A stretch of 64,000 bases of DNA, taken from contig JAOTOL010001453.1 of assembly GCA_034440575.1 (NCBI GenBank), positions 1,035,415 to 1,099,414 on the forward strand, given 5' to 3'. Shown piece by piece: positions 9,298 to 18,875 of this stretch. Within the stretch, counting starts at the first letter, position 1, and every line of letters begins with the position of its first letter. The position numbers were made by a program, and so were the translations under genes. The notes under the pieces were generated by a model. That model saw only the letters and a list, made by a program, of their open reading frames with translations, had not been told where the DNA came from and searched no databases. Source of the stretch: Imbricaverruca yamaguchii (Eukaryota; Arthropoda; Thecostraca; Neoverrucidae).

Positions 9298-12200
9298 TAG
9301 GGACAGCAGCAGTTCAAGGGGACAGAGTGATAGTTCATCTAGTGATAAAAGAACTTGTCAGTATGAAAAAGGCAAAGGTGGTTATGGAGCATTTGTTAAG
9401 TGTATGATGTTTAATGCTCAGAGTATCCGTTCCAAATTTGATGAGTTCAAGTGTTATGTTGCTGAGGAGGAACCAGATTTTGTTTGCATTACGGAGGCAT
9501 GGGTCAGCGAAGGGTATTTTGGAGATAACTTACAGGACTACGAGATCCAGGGATACAATATGTTTTCGTGCAATAGGGGTCCAGCAATGAAAGGGGGTGG
9601 TGTAATGCTCTATATGAATAGCTTATTCAGTTCTCAAAAAGTAGCAGGTGGGGATAAAAATGTGTCTGAGGAGTCCATTTGGCTTGATGTCACTGTGGGA
9701 AAAGGCAACAGCAATACTCTTAGGATAGGAGCTTTCTACCGATCAGGAACCCTGCCACATTCTCAGCAACTGGAGCTTGACAAGGTGATTTGTGAGGAAA
9801 TCAGTAGAAACTTTAAGAGGAAGTGCCTTATTCTTGGTGACCAATCTAAAAGGTTATGAAAATGCTGGTGTAGGCTCCCATCATGCAAAATGTTTAGGAA
9901 ATGCCTTGAAGAGGACCTGTTCTTACACCAGTTTGTATCGGAACCTACCAGGCATGGTTCATTCTTGGACCTTGTACTCTCGGATTTAAGTGACTTGGTT
10001 CAAGACTTGACTGTAGGCGAAACTCTGGGAAGAAGGGACCATAACATAGTTAGATTCAAGGCAAGGGGAAAGGGGAAATTATCAAGGATAATTTGGTAAA
10101 GGTTCCAAATTTCAACACAGCAGATTTGACTGCATGAGAGCGGCTTTAAGTGCCATCAGATGGGAAGAAGAATTCTCCAATTTAAATGCCTGTGAAATGT
10201 GAGAAAATTTCAAATCTTACTTGAAGGAAATTCAGATTAGACATGTCCCCAAAGGCAAAGACGCAAAAGAAGGGTAGGAAAGCCAGCATGGCTTTCATCA
10301 GACTTGATAAAAGCAATTAAGGCTAAGCAAACTGCATCTAGAGTCTTTAAAGAAGCCTCAAATGTCGTTAATCTAAAGGCGTATCGAAAAGCTAGACACT
10401 GAAGCAAAAAAACCAGAGCAGCGAAGCGAGCAAAAGAACTGGATTTAGCTACAAACTGTAATGGGGATAGTAAAAAGTTCTTTAGTTTTTACAAACTGAG
10501 TAAAGTTTCTTGCACAATTGGTCCACTGGAAGTAAGCGGGACTACATTGGGTGAGGATAGTGAGATGATTGAGGAGCTGAGCAAACAGTTTAAATCAATG
10601 TTTACATTGGAAGATATGACCAATTTGCCGACCGTACACCATACTTCAGTGACATGGGATTTGACAAATGATGTTGATTTCATTGATAGTGATGTTGTTT
10701 ACAATCATATCAGGAAAATAAAGCCATACAAGGCAGCGGGACCTGATGATATTTATGCTAGGGTGTTGCGGGAAACTGAAAAGGAACTGGCATTTCCACT
10801 TAGTATAATATTTTGTACATCAGTTTCACAAAATGAAATTCCAACCGATTGGAACAGGGCAAATGTAGTTCCTATTTTCAAGAAAGGAGAAAGAGGGAAA
10901 GTTGAAAACTATAGGCCAGTAAGTCTCACATCCCTAGTCTGCAAGGTACTCGAATCAATTATCAAGGATATAATAGTTAGTTATCTGGAAGGTAGCAGAT
11001 TGATTCAAGATACTCAACATGGGTTTAGAAAAGGACGATCGTATCTCACAAACCTCTTGGACTTTTTGAACTTCGCTACAGACCAATTTGATCAGGGAAA
11101 TTAGGTTGATGTAGCATATCTTGACTTTAGTAAGGCCTTTGACAAGGTACCCCATGAACGGTTAATGATGCAGCTTCAGTCCCATGGTATTGCAGGTACC
11201 ATCTTAAAATGAGTTGTGGCTTTCAGATAGACAGCAAAGAGTGATGCTAAATGGTACAAAGTTATCATGGCAAAATGTTCTTAGTGGAGTCCCCCAGTGA
11301 TCAGTACTGGGGCCACTACTGTTCATTATATTTGTAAATAACATTGAAAGTGGCCTAAGCAGTAAAGTTTTGAAATTTGCGGATGATTTGAAGGTCTTTT
11401 GGGCAATAACAGGTCAAGATGAGCATATCTCGCTGCAAAAAGACTTAGACGAACTTGTGAAGTGGTCCGAAGAATGGCAAGTGAAGTTTAATTTTGATAA
11501 GTGCAAAATCATGCATGTAGGTAGGCAGCATATGAAGGCTGCATACTTTATGGGTGGCCGGGTGCTATCAGTAACTCAACAGGAGAAGGGTTTAGGTGTT
11601 ATTCTAGACACAAAACTGGGGGCATCGGAACAGACCAAGGAGGCCAGGAAGAAGGCACTGAGAATGCTCGGGGCAATAAATGGGAATGTATCATACAGAA
11701 GTGAGGAAGTGATCAGGAAGCTTTACTGTGCATATGTCAGGCCACATTTGGAATACTGCATCCAAGCTTGGTCTCCTAGCTATGAAAAAGATTGTTGGCT
11801 TTTAGAGAGAGAGTACAAAAGAGGGCTACAAAAATGGTTAATGGCATAAGCAACCTGGCATATGAGGAATGATTGAAGAAATTGAATATGTTTTCATTTA
11901 GATATAGAAGGCTGAGAGGAGATCTTATCGAGGTCTTTAATTTTGTCCATGGTCTGGAGAGGGGATACCTAGGGGAAATGTTTGAATTGAACAGAAATGA
12001 TGCAATTAGAGGTCATCAATTCAAAATTAAAGTTAGCCACAGCAGAACAAGGTTAAGGCAAACTTTCTTCACAAACAGGGTAGTAGAACACTGGAACCAG
12101 CTGCCAGAAAACATTGTCAGTAGCATCACATTGAACATCTTTAAAAACAGCATAGACAATCATTATAAGAATACAGGGCTTGCTTTTCAGTATTACAGGG

Positions 12201-12310
12201 AGGGCTGATTGGCAGATTTGGTGGGCAACTGGTTCAGTGTACTGAGTGCAACCAAGAAGGGCCCTTGTGGCTCATAGTCACACTGATGTTTTGTGTCTGT
12301 ATGTCTAAGA
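9298..12310 (+). mobile_element. LINE B copy 2 (CR1-type), nearly full ORF2
   Basis: The longest family B copy. It spans the region before ORF2 through endonuclease, RT and C-terminal domain, then a 3' UTR with the conserved block AGGGCCCTTGTGGCTCATAG and a short (TGTCTNTA)n-like tail near 12290-12305. An 8-mer-like 3' tail instead of poly(A) is typical of CR1/L2-group LINEs. No ORF1 is visible upstream. Confidence 0.85.
9301..12208 (+). pseudogene. LINE B ORF2 (endonuclease-RT), multiply broken
   Basis: Endonuclease motifs are present at the start (NAQSIRSKFDEF, CITEAWV). The GDFN motif at about 9838 is damaged by a small deletion and the frame shifts there. RT motifs include PVSLTS and YLDFSKAFD (motif A Asp kept), then a GVPQ*S motif with a stop and FADDLKVF (motif C Asp pair kept). 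In-frame stops lie at 11102-11104, near 11210 and near 11298, with more frameshifts near 10100, 11850 and elsewhere. The C-terminal LGASEQTKEARKKALRMLG domain is well preserved. The protein is not functional as read. Confidence 0.85.
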
Positions 12311-12565
12311 TGCTTCAAAATGCAACAAGCATACCGGACAAGCATGATTCAACACTCCATACCATACAGATCTGAAAGGCAGGCTAATTCATGGAATGAC
12401 ACCAGGAAAGGCAGGTATTGACACTGACATTAGCTTCAGCTGCATCTGTAGCCAGGATCACCAGCATCAGAGGTAAAGTGCTTGGAACAAGTGCATGAGC
12501 TGGTTGGATGAACTCCATCAGCTCTCTTTGACTATGTCAACCAGGTCTTATACGCATTTTCATCT
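12311..12565 (+). repeat. Flank shared with right arm (inverted at about 39030-39285)
   Basis: Non-coding sequence directly after the LINE B 3' tail. It contains AGCATGATTCAACACTCC and AGCTGGTTGGATGAACTCC, both present in inverse orientation at about 39215-39245 and 39055-39090. It shows that the LINE 3' junction was duplicated along with host DNA. Confidence 0.75.
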
Positions 12566-12566
12566 T

Positions 12567-13149
12567 TTAGAAACTTAACACTCGCACGTCTGGAGGTCCG
12601 CGCCAACTTCGCATGTCCGGGGAGGCAGATGTCTGCCCCCTCCCCCAGGATCTCTAGAACTATGCTAGCTAGCGACAAACGGAAAACGGCGTTGGATAGC
12701 TGGTGACGGGCTCTATCGAAACCGTTTCGGTCATTTTTTCACTCAGGTCAACATTCAGGTCACTGTGTCATCATAGGTCAAATTCGACCAGATCAGGTGG
12801 GACTCGGATATTGACACATATCTCAGAACTTGTAACAGATAGAAACAAACGGCGAACGCTATTCGACAGTCCTTGAAATGCGCTACCAACAATAGACGGT
12901 GTAATTTAAAGTGATGTCAACCGAAGCTCAGGTCAAAGTCATGAAGTCATGACCTCAGGCCAAGGTCATGAATTCGCTTAGGGAGGTCATGTAATGTGTC
13001 AATCGACACGTCTTGGCGATACAAGCACAATGACGGTAATTTCAGCCTTCTAGCTCAATGCAGTGCGATATAATGCGCAGAACTGTGTAGTGACTTAGAA
13101 ACTTAACACTCGCACGTCTGGAGGTCCGCGCCAACTTCGCATGTCCGGG
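12567..13149 (+). repeat. 55 bp perfect repeat: element end copied internally
   Basis: 12567-12621 and 13095-13149 are identical over 55 bp. The copy contains the left terminus of the TTAA element, its TTAA and 8 bp of outside flank (TTAGAAAC). Confidence 0.85.
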
Positions 13150-13621
13150 TGTCCTTGGTGAGGTCACTGAGCAAAAATGGCAGCGGTAGCATAGCTTCCA
13201 TCTACATGCCACAGCCGTTTTGAGATCATTCCGAGCGCAAATATGTAACCAGGAAACATTTGTGCATTTTACCATAGCTCTATAATGGGTAAGCCATGGC
13301 CGCGACCTGACCCAAGGTCAATGCTACGAAAAAAAACATACATATTATGGTCCCTGATGAGATCTTGACGTGTTAGAAGTTTGAAATCAATCGCCCAACT
13401 ATTGTGGAAGTTATGCCACCTAGAACTCCGAGTGTAGTTGGGTCACTTCGCCTGACCTGGTGACCTGACCTGGGATGACCCAGGGTTAAAAATGTATGAG
13501 GATATGCGGAAAAGACCAATGAACAGCTATGCGAGGTTTGGCTTTGCTACCCCGATTAGTGTGGCGGCAAATGAGGAAGAACCGGAGTGGGGCAGATATC
13601 TGCCCCCCGGACGTGCGCGTG
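12579..13621. mobile_element. Non-autonomous DNA transposon with TTAA target duplication
   Basis: A 1043 bp element flanked by TTAA at 12575-12578 and 13622-13625. Its ends are CACTCGCACGTCTGG and, inverted, CACGCGCACGTCCGG, and a subterminal palindromic block GGCAGATNTCTGCCCC occurs on both sides. The inverted right arm (about 38995-39020) lacks the element and reads through the site with one ATAA, so the boundaries are supported by an empty site. TTAA duplication is typical of piggyBac, Kolobok and Sola3; none is identified here. No transposase ORF is present. Many AGGTCA/TGACCT hexamers occur inside. Confidence 0.8.
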
Positions 13622-13678
13622 TTAAGCATGTTGGTTGACAATCTCTTCTTTCCATATGCTTCTTCCAGATGTTTGAAA

Positions 13679-14357
13679 AATAAACCATAGGATACCGACA
13701 CTGAGTTTTATGCCACCTTCTCCATCTCAATCATGATACACACGGTAAGCATAATTATTTCAGTTTAAGGTAATCAACAGAACGAGTTTTGCACACACTT
13801 TACCTCCATGAAACATACAAGGATCTATGTTTAGTTAGGTTAAGCTGGGTTAGGGACTTGTTGTTAGTTTTTTTATATCTGGGAGGTGATTCTTGTTGCA
13901 ATTTAGTTTTTCTTCAAAAACAGTTTTGGTAAGGTTAGGCTTTTTTAATTTTAACATTTTTTAGAAGGAAAACTTGCTTCAATATTTTCCATTAAAAAAA
14001 AATTATTATCTTGCATAGATGGCTGGGCTAGGCTAGGTTATGTTACATATCTTCTTCTTTATTTAAGACATTACCATTTATGCCATATTACCAAACTCCA
14101 AGACCATTTTTGGGTGATATCCTGCCTCCCAACTGAAAAGCATGCCTTCGCAGAGGAATGAAGTGCTCTCATCATGTTGAGTACATTCACAAACACTGCA
14201 TTAGAAAAAGAAATTCCTTGAAATCATAAATTACCTAAAACTGCGAATTCACCGGATTAGCGGAATCAGAATCTTAGATACCTAATACCTACGGAACACA
14301 CCTCAATTTCCATCACTAATTAACGACAGCAAAAGTTACTTTTGCAACTACACACAA
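13679..14357 (+). repeat. 0.68 kb insert absent from right arm; GGTTAGG-type dispersed repeat
   Basis: Sequence between CCAGATG (13672-13678) and AAGATGACC (about 14356) has no counterpart in the right arm, where the two sides are joined. AGATG occurs at both junctions and could be a 5 bp target duplication or deletion microhomology. Inside, 13790-14250 resembles 34490-35010 in the same orientation (GGTTAGGTTA-like tracts, a GGCTAGGCTAGGTTATGTT-like block, then a distant CCAAGAAATCAAAA-like end). It contains no coding sequence. Confidence 0.6.
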
Positions 14358-14770
14358 GATGACCACAACACAACACTATGCAATAAAACTGGAAATAAAA
14401 CGCCGGCACACCCAGCACAAGGTGTGCCATGAGACATAAAACAACCTACGACGTAGCTATGTAAATCACTGCGCTATTTAGGACTCAACTGCGCCATCTG
14501 AGAATTTGAGAAAAAGCGTGTCCCTAAAACGCTGCATTCGTGATGAAGGTCGCCTAATTCGCAGCCTAACTGATGCTAAGAAAATAACAGCTAAACACGA
14601 TTCCAGAAGCACAGACGTGATATTATAAGATTTAGGAAGTGAGTTGAATTGAAAATATGTCCATTTTAACATCCATCAAACCAATAAAACTGTCCAAAAG
14701 GGGTACCCCAGATGACGTCATTTGTACCATTCGAGCCGACACGCAGGAAGGCATGGGGATGACAGGGGCA
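14358..14770 (-). repeat. Repeat R3, copy b
   Basis: About 410 bp matching, inverted, 38535-38965 and (shorter) 42396-42745. Landmarks are a cytosine-rich CATGCCTTCCTGCGTG start, ATGACGTCATCTGG, TTGGAATCGTGTT-like and GGCGCAGTTGAGTC blocks. No coding potential is visible. Confidence 0.8.
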
Positions 14771-16189
14771 TGGTTCTGACTGCCGGACATTGTAATGCGA
14801 AGTCACACTCTGTGTGGCCCTACTATAAGGTGACTAATGCATGGATGCCCCCAGCATTCGCCCCACCACATTATGTTACATAATAATGCAATAAGACGCT
14901 CCTTACCCTCCTTGCATACTGTTCTGTTCGTTTTCAACTTTCAGCCTAGTGAAACACGCCAATGGTAAAGTTATCGAGCATTTCCTCATCAAACAGATCG
15001 GCCACGGTTCTTTTTACTACGGTGACGAATTCTGCTCCATCTGCAGCCCCTAGCAGATAATTTATTGTCTTGCAAAAGACATCTTCTTCGACCTTCAGTC
15101 AATCGGATTGGACCTGGTCGGCCAATCCGATTTGGTCGGGCCACAGACAGTACTTGTAATGAACTTCGTTATGAGACTCGCACGTTGTAGTAGTGGCCTG
15201 GCTGTTTGGTAAACGTCTTGAGGCAGGTAGCGGCCCGTCTCATGTTTCTGGTGTCTGACATTACTGGGACATCAGCTGACCCTCTCGACCACCCACGCGC
15301 GGCTGAGACTGCATCATCTTCAGCTCTCCCAGAGCTGAGTCTGTGGATTGGCGAACCTAGGGAAGTAGCAGGTCGTTGCGTTGGAGCTCTTTCTGTAGTC
15401 TGGCGAAGATGCCGGTGATGTCAGAAGGCTCCAGGACAGCGATCGCCTTTGCGCTCACTTGCGCTCACTTGCGCAAGTGAGGCGGCTCCCAGCTGCTCAC
15501 TTGCGAAGGAATCCGGTGCCGCCCACCGCTGTTGACTGGCGAAGGAGTATAACAATCAACTCAATTCTGGATTGAAACTCTTAGCATGGATATAAAATGC
15601 GTACATTCATGTTACAAAGCCATGCGTTGTATAGCAAAAGAAACACTGTTTTTCTAAGATCCTGGGCCTCCGAAATGTCAATAAGTTTACTGGGAGCGGA
15701 AGGGGAGGAGAGGCATGGCTTACTGCAAGACCGTTCTTCATTGCTTAACATCATTGGGAATAAGAGGGTCGGAGTCTGCATTCATTGACTCGGACGGCGG
15801 CCCCTAGTCGACAATTAATGCAGCATGCCCAGTAAAAATTTATTCGAAGTAACCCTGGCAAAATTTCCATCTTTAAATCACAATTTGTCGAGCCTTTTGA
15901 CGCCAGCCTCAGCAAAAAAAAAAACTTAATGGCATCCACAACTCACCATCCTCCTCGTCACGCACGTGCTCGAACACGTGACCGGATGCTCTCAGGACAG
16001 ATTATCTCATGGCGGATTCACTCACGCCGCTCGAGCACACTTAACGCCTGCTCCTGTCCGAGCACCACCGATCGGATCTCGTGCGGATCTGTACGGCCAT
16101 ACGACTGACTCACTGAACACCTGCTCCTGTCTGGACTATACCGATCGATCTCTTGTGCCCGAGGCCTATTTCCGATAGGAGGCGGGCGG
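14771..16189. other. No gene recognised; hairpin and palindrome
   Basis: No ORF here has recognisable motifs. The stretch holds an 11 bp perfect stem with 10 nt loop at 15101-15132 (AATCGGATTGG arms), an 18 bp perfect palindrome CTCACTTGCGCAAGTGAG at 15464-15481 preceded by a GCGCTCACTT duplication, and GC-rich DNA from 15960 leading into the minisatellite. Confidence 0.5.
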
Positions 16190-16798
16190 ATGACCCGATC
16201 CCGGGCGGTGGCAGTCACGTAGTGGAGTCGCATTGGTCTGGCAGCAGCAGTGCCAGTCACATAGCAGACAGACAGTGTTCTGGTAGCAACGATGGCATTC
16301 CCGTAGCAGGCGGTCACCTTGGTCGGGTAGCACCGGTGACACTCCCATAGCGGACGGTCACATTGGTCGGGCAGCAGCGGTGACATTCCCTGTAGCGGGC
16401 GGTCACCTTGGCCGAGCAGCAGCGGTGACATTCCCGTAGGGCAGACGGTCACATTGGTCGAGCAGCAGCGGTGACATTCCCGTAGCGGGCGGTCACATTG
16501 GTCGGGCAGCAGTGGTGATATTCAAGAAGCGGACGGTCACCTTGGTCGGGACAGCAGCGGTGACATTCCCGTAGCGGGCGGTCACCTTGGCCGGGCAGCA
16601 GCGGTGACATTCCCGTGGCGGACGGTCACATTGGTCGAGCAGCAGCGGTGACATTCTCGTGGCGGACGGTCACATTGGTCGGGCAGCAGCGGTGACATTC
16701 CCGTGGCGGACGGTCACATTGGTCGAGCAGCAGCGGTGACATTCCCGTGGCGGACGGTCACATTGGTCGGGCAGCAGCGGAGCCAGTCACGCGGGCCG
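16190..16798 (+). repeat. 44 bp minisatellite
   Basis: Tandem units with core GGTCACATTGG, TCGGGCAGCAGCGG and TGACATTCCCGT. The period is 44 bp (for example, GGGCAGCAGCGG at 16681 and two units later at 16769). Early units (16200-16330) are diverged and later ones are nearly uniform. Open frames through it are artefacts of the array. Confidence 0.9.
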
Positions 16799-17215
16799 GA
16801 CCGAAGTGATATTGGCAGCAGGGCCAGCAGGGGCCGGACCGAAGTGTCTGGCAGGAGCGGTCACGTGCCGGTCGAAGTGATCTGGCAGCAGCGGTGACAT
16901 TCCGGTGGCATGGGACGGTCACGAAGTGATCTGGCAGCAGCGGTGCCAGTCACGTGGGCCGGTCGAAGTGATCTGGCAGCAGCGGTGCCAGTACGTGGGC
17001 CGGACCGAAGTGATATGGCAGCAGCGGTGCCAGTCACGTGGGCCGGACCGAAGTGATCTGGCAGCAGCGGTGCCAGTCACGTGGGCCGGACCGAAGTGAT
17101 CTGGCAGCAGCGGTGCCAGTCACGTGGGCCGGACCGAAGTGATCTGGCAGCAGCGGTGCCAGTCACGTGGGCCGGACCGAAGTGATCTGGCAGAAGCGGT
17201 GCCAGTCACGTGGGC
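16799..17215 (+). repeat. 43 bp minisatellite, related to the adjoining 44 bp array
   Basis: Units built from GCCAGTCACGTGGGCC, GGACCGAAGTGATCTGG and CAGCAGCGGT. The period is exactly 43 bp between 17041 and 17084. It shares the GGCAGCAGCGGTG core with the 44 bp array, so one array probably gave rise to the other. The 3' units are nearly identical, the mark of recent expansion. Confidence 0.9.
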
Positions 17216-18504
17216 GGTACCGCAGAGGCTTTGACCGGCTGCGGAGTGCGCTGTTGTCGCGCTCGAGCTGTTTATCGCGCGCCACATCCGCCGCTGAGCA
17301 ATTCCGCCGCTCCCTGCAGACTGTAACATGCATCCGGTCTTCAGCCGGCCACCGCCGTCTAGACCGGACCTCATATGGGCGCGTCTGGTGCAATTCTGGC
17401 GGCGCGAGGTACAAGAACCGTGCGGAATTGTGCGCACACGCACCCCCGAGCTGGAATACCACGGCAATGGCCTGCCCGGTGAAAATTTTCCGGTGTGAGG
17501 TATGTGAACTGTGAACGCCCAGCTGGTACATTGGCACACATCTGCACCACCCGGTGTCGCAAGTCTTAGGACCTCCAACACCAATATCCGGTGTGAGATT
17601 AACGGATCGTGTTTGTTGTGCGCACGCTGTACACTGACAAATCTCCTCCGAATGCATTCTTCGGGAGATACCTGCGATGCATCCCAGCGTCAACTATAGT
17701 TCGATATCCAAATTCAACTTGTTGAGTTCGAACATCATATTTCAACAAGGGAACTTGATGACTCCTAAACACTGGAGACTGGGTGCGTGTTTGCTGTTAA
17801 ACTAAATCAGTACGCACGCCAATGGATGCAATTACTCCAGCTGAGCATGCTGATGAACCCTCACCCTAAATTATTACATGCAGCGGAAATTTATGACAAT
17901 TATTTCGAGCGTCCAATTCTCTGATATGGATAAGCTACAAAGTACTCTGTATTTCAGTTCCTGTCATTCACTTTGTAGAACTGCAAGCATTCTTTCAGTT
18001 TCGTTTTTAAACAGTTAAAGAAGCGTATCACATATAATTTCAAAATGTCCTATTTGGAAATGGAACCTGAACGACGAAAAGGAGTCTCAGCACTAATATA
18101 ATGCTCCCCCCCCCTCCCTCTAGTCCGGCAATCCAAATGTAAGCCAATTATTTGCATGAGACTGCATAATATACTGCTGACAACTCCTGGATGCCCTGGA
18201 GGCCACGGTTCATGGGCCGACGGCAACATTGTATCAACTCGATGGAGGTTGGTTAATGTGTGCATTAGCTTTGCGTCCTCCAGTATTGGCAGGGCTTGAA
18301 GCATGGGTTCGTCGTCGACGTATGCCATTCAGAATATTATCCTCTCAAAATGATCCGCTATTCTTGACAAAAGAACACATTGACCTTCTTGAAAATGACT
18401 AAGCTTATTGGCGTTTGATAAACACGCCTTGAACTGACTTGGAAGAGGCATTTGTGTGGTTAGAAAGGCAAATCCTAAACCAATAAAGCATCAATGATAG
18501 AGCT
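17216..18504. other. No gene recognised
   Basis: GC-rich to about 17600, then AT-richer. Overlapping open frames on both strands at 17160-17690 have no recognisable domain and are best explained by composition. Confidence 0.45.
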
Positions 18505-18875
18505 CACTTGCAGGCGCGCACCCAGGATTTTTCCATGGGGGGCCCGGACGGAAAAGGGCACTTGGCCGGCTCCAAAAGGGCACTTGACCGGCTCCAAAAG
18601 GGCACTTTGCGGCCCGGGGCACACTGGAAGGTTTGTTGATCGGGCGGGGGGGGGCGTGACATTTGTTTCGCCAAAAGGGCAGTTTTGGGCCCAAAGGGCA
18701 CCTTTGGCACAGGCGGGGCACATAAGGCGGATTATTTTTGGGCTAAATTTTGGACATTCCGGCCAAGAGGGCACTTTTCGGTCAAAAGGGCACTTTTGGC
18801 CAAAAGGACACTTTGGTATCATGGGGGGGGGGGACGGACCCCCTGGGCTCCCCTCCGGTGCGCCTATGCTCCGGA
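18505..18875. mobile_element. Probable MITE-like element with AAAAGGGCAC repeats
   Basis: Left end AGGCGCGCACCCAGGA and, inverted, right end TAGGCGCACCGGAGG resemble imperfect terminal inverted repeats. Between them AAAAGGGCACTT recurs about six times in varying spacing, with runs of G at 18645-18655 and 18823-18832. Ends of the CGCACCCAGGA type followed by G-runs recur elsewhere in this window (25130-25145, 25505-25520). No clear target duplication was found, so the boundaries are tentative. Confidence 0.5.

Larger units (their letters stand above)
3790..14770 (+). repeat. Left arm of a large inverted duplication
   Basis: Successive blocks match the reverse complement of 38535-42330 in the same relative order: module M (3790-5900), a LINE B 3' fragment starting at the same internal point (about 5901), the LINE 3' end plus flank (12311-12565), a short flank (13629-13678) and repeat R3 (14358-14770). 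The left arm is longer because it gained a DNA transposon (6180-9050), extra LINE B sequence (9298-about 12090), a TTAA element (12579-13621) and a 0.68 kb insert (13679-14357). Shared internal junctions mean a composite segment was duplicated, rather than separate families inserting twice. Confidence 0.8.

Noticed and set aside
13790..14060. Interstitial telomeric repeat (TTAGG)n
   Set aside because: GGTTAGG phrases are scattered and irregular, not a tandem array.
16190..17215. CRISPR array
   Set aside because: Units are contiguous tandem copies without unique spacers, and the DNA is eukaryotic.
16018..17690. Long Cys/Arg-rich frames over 16-17.7 kb
   Set aside because: Periodic translations of the 44/43 bp minisatellite and GC-rich flank.
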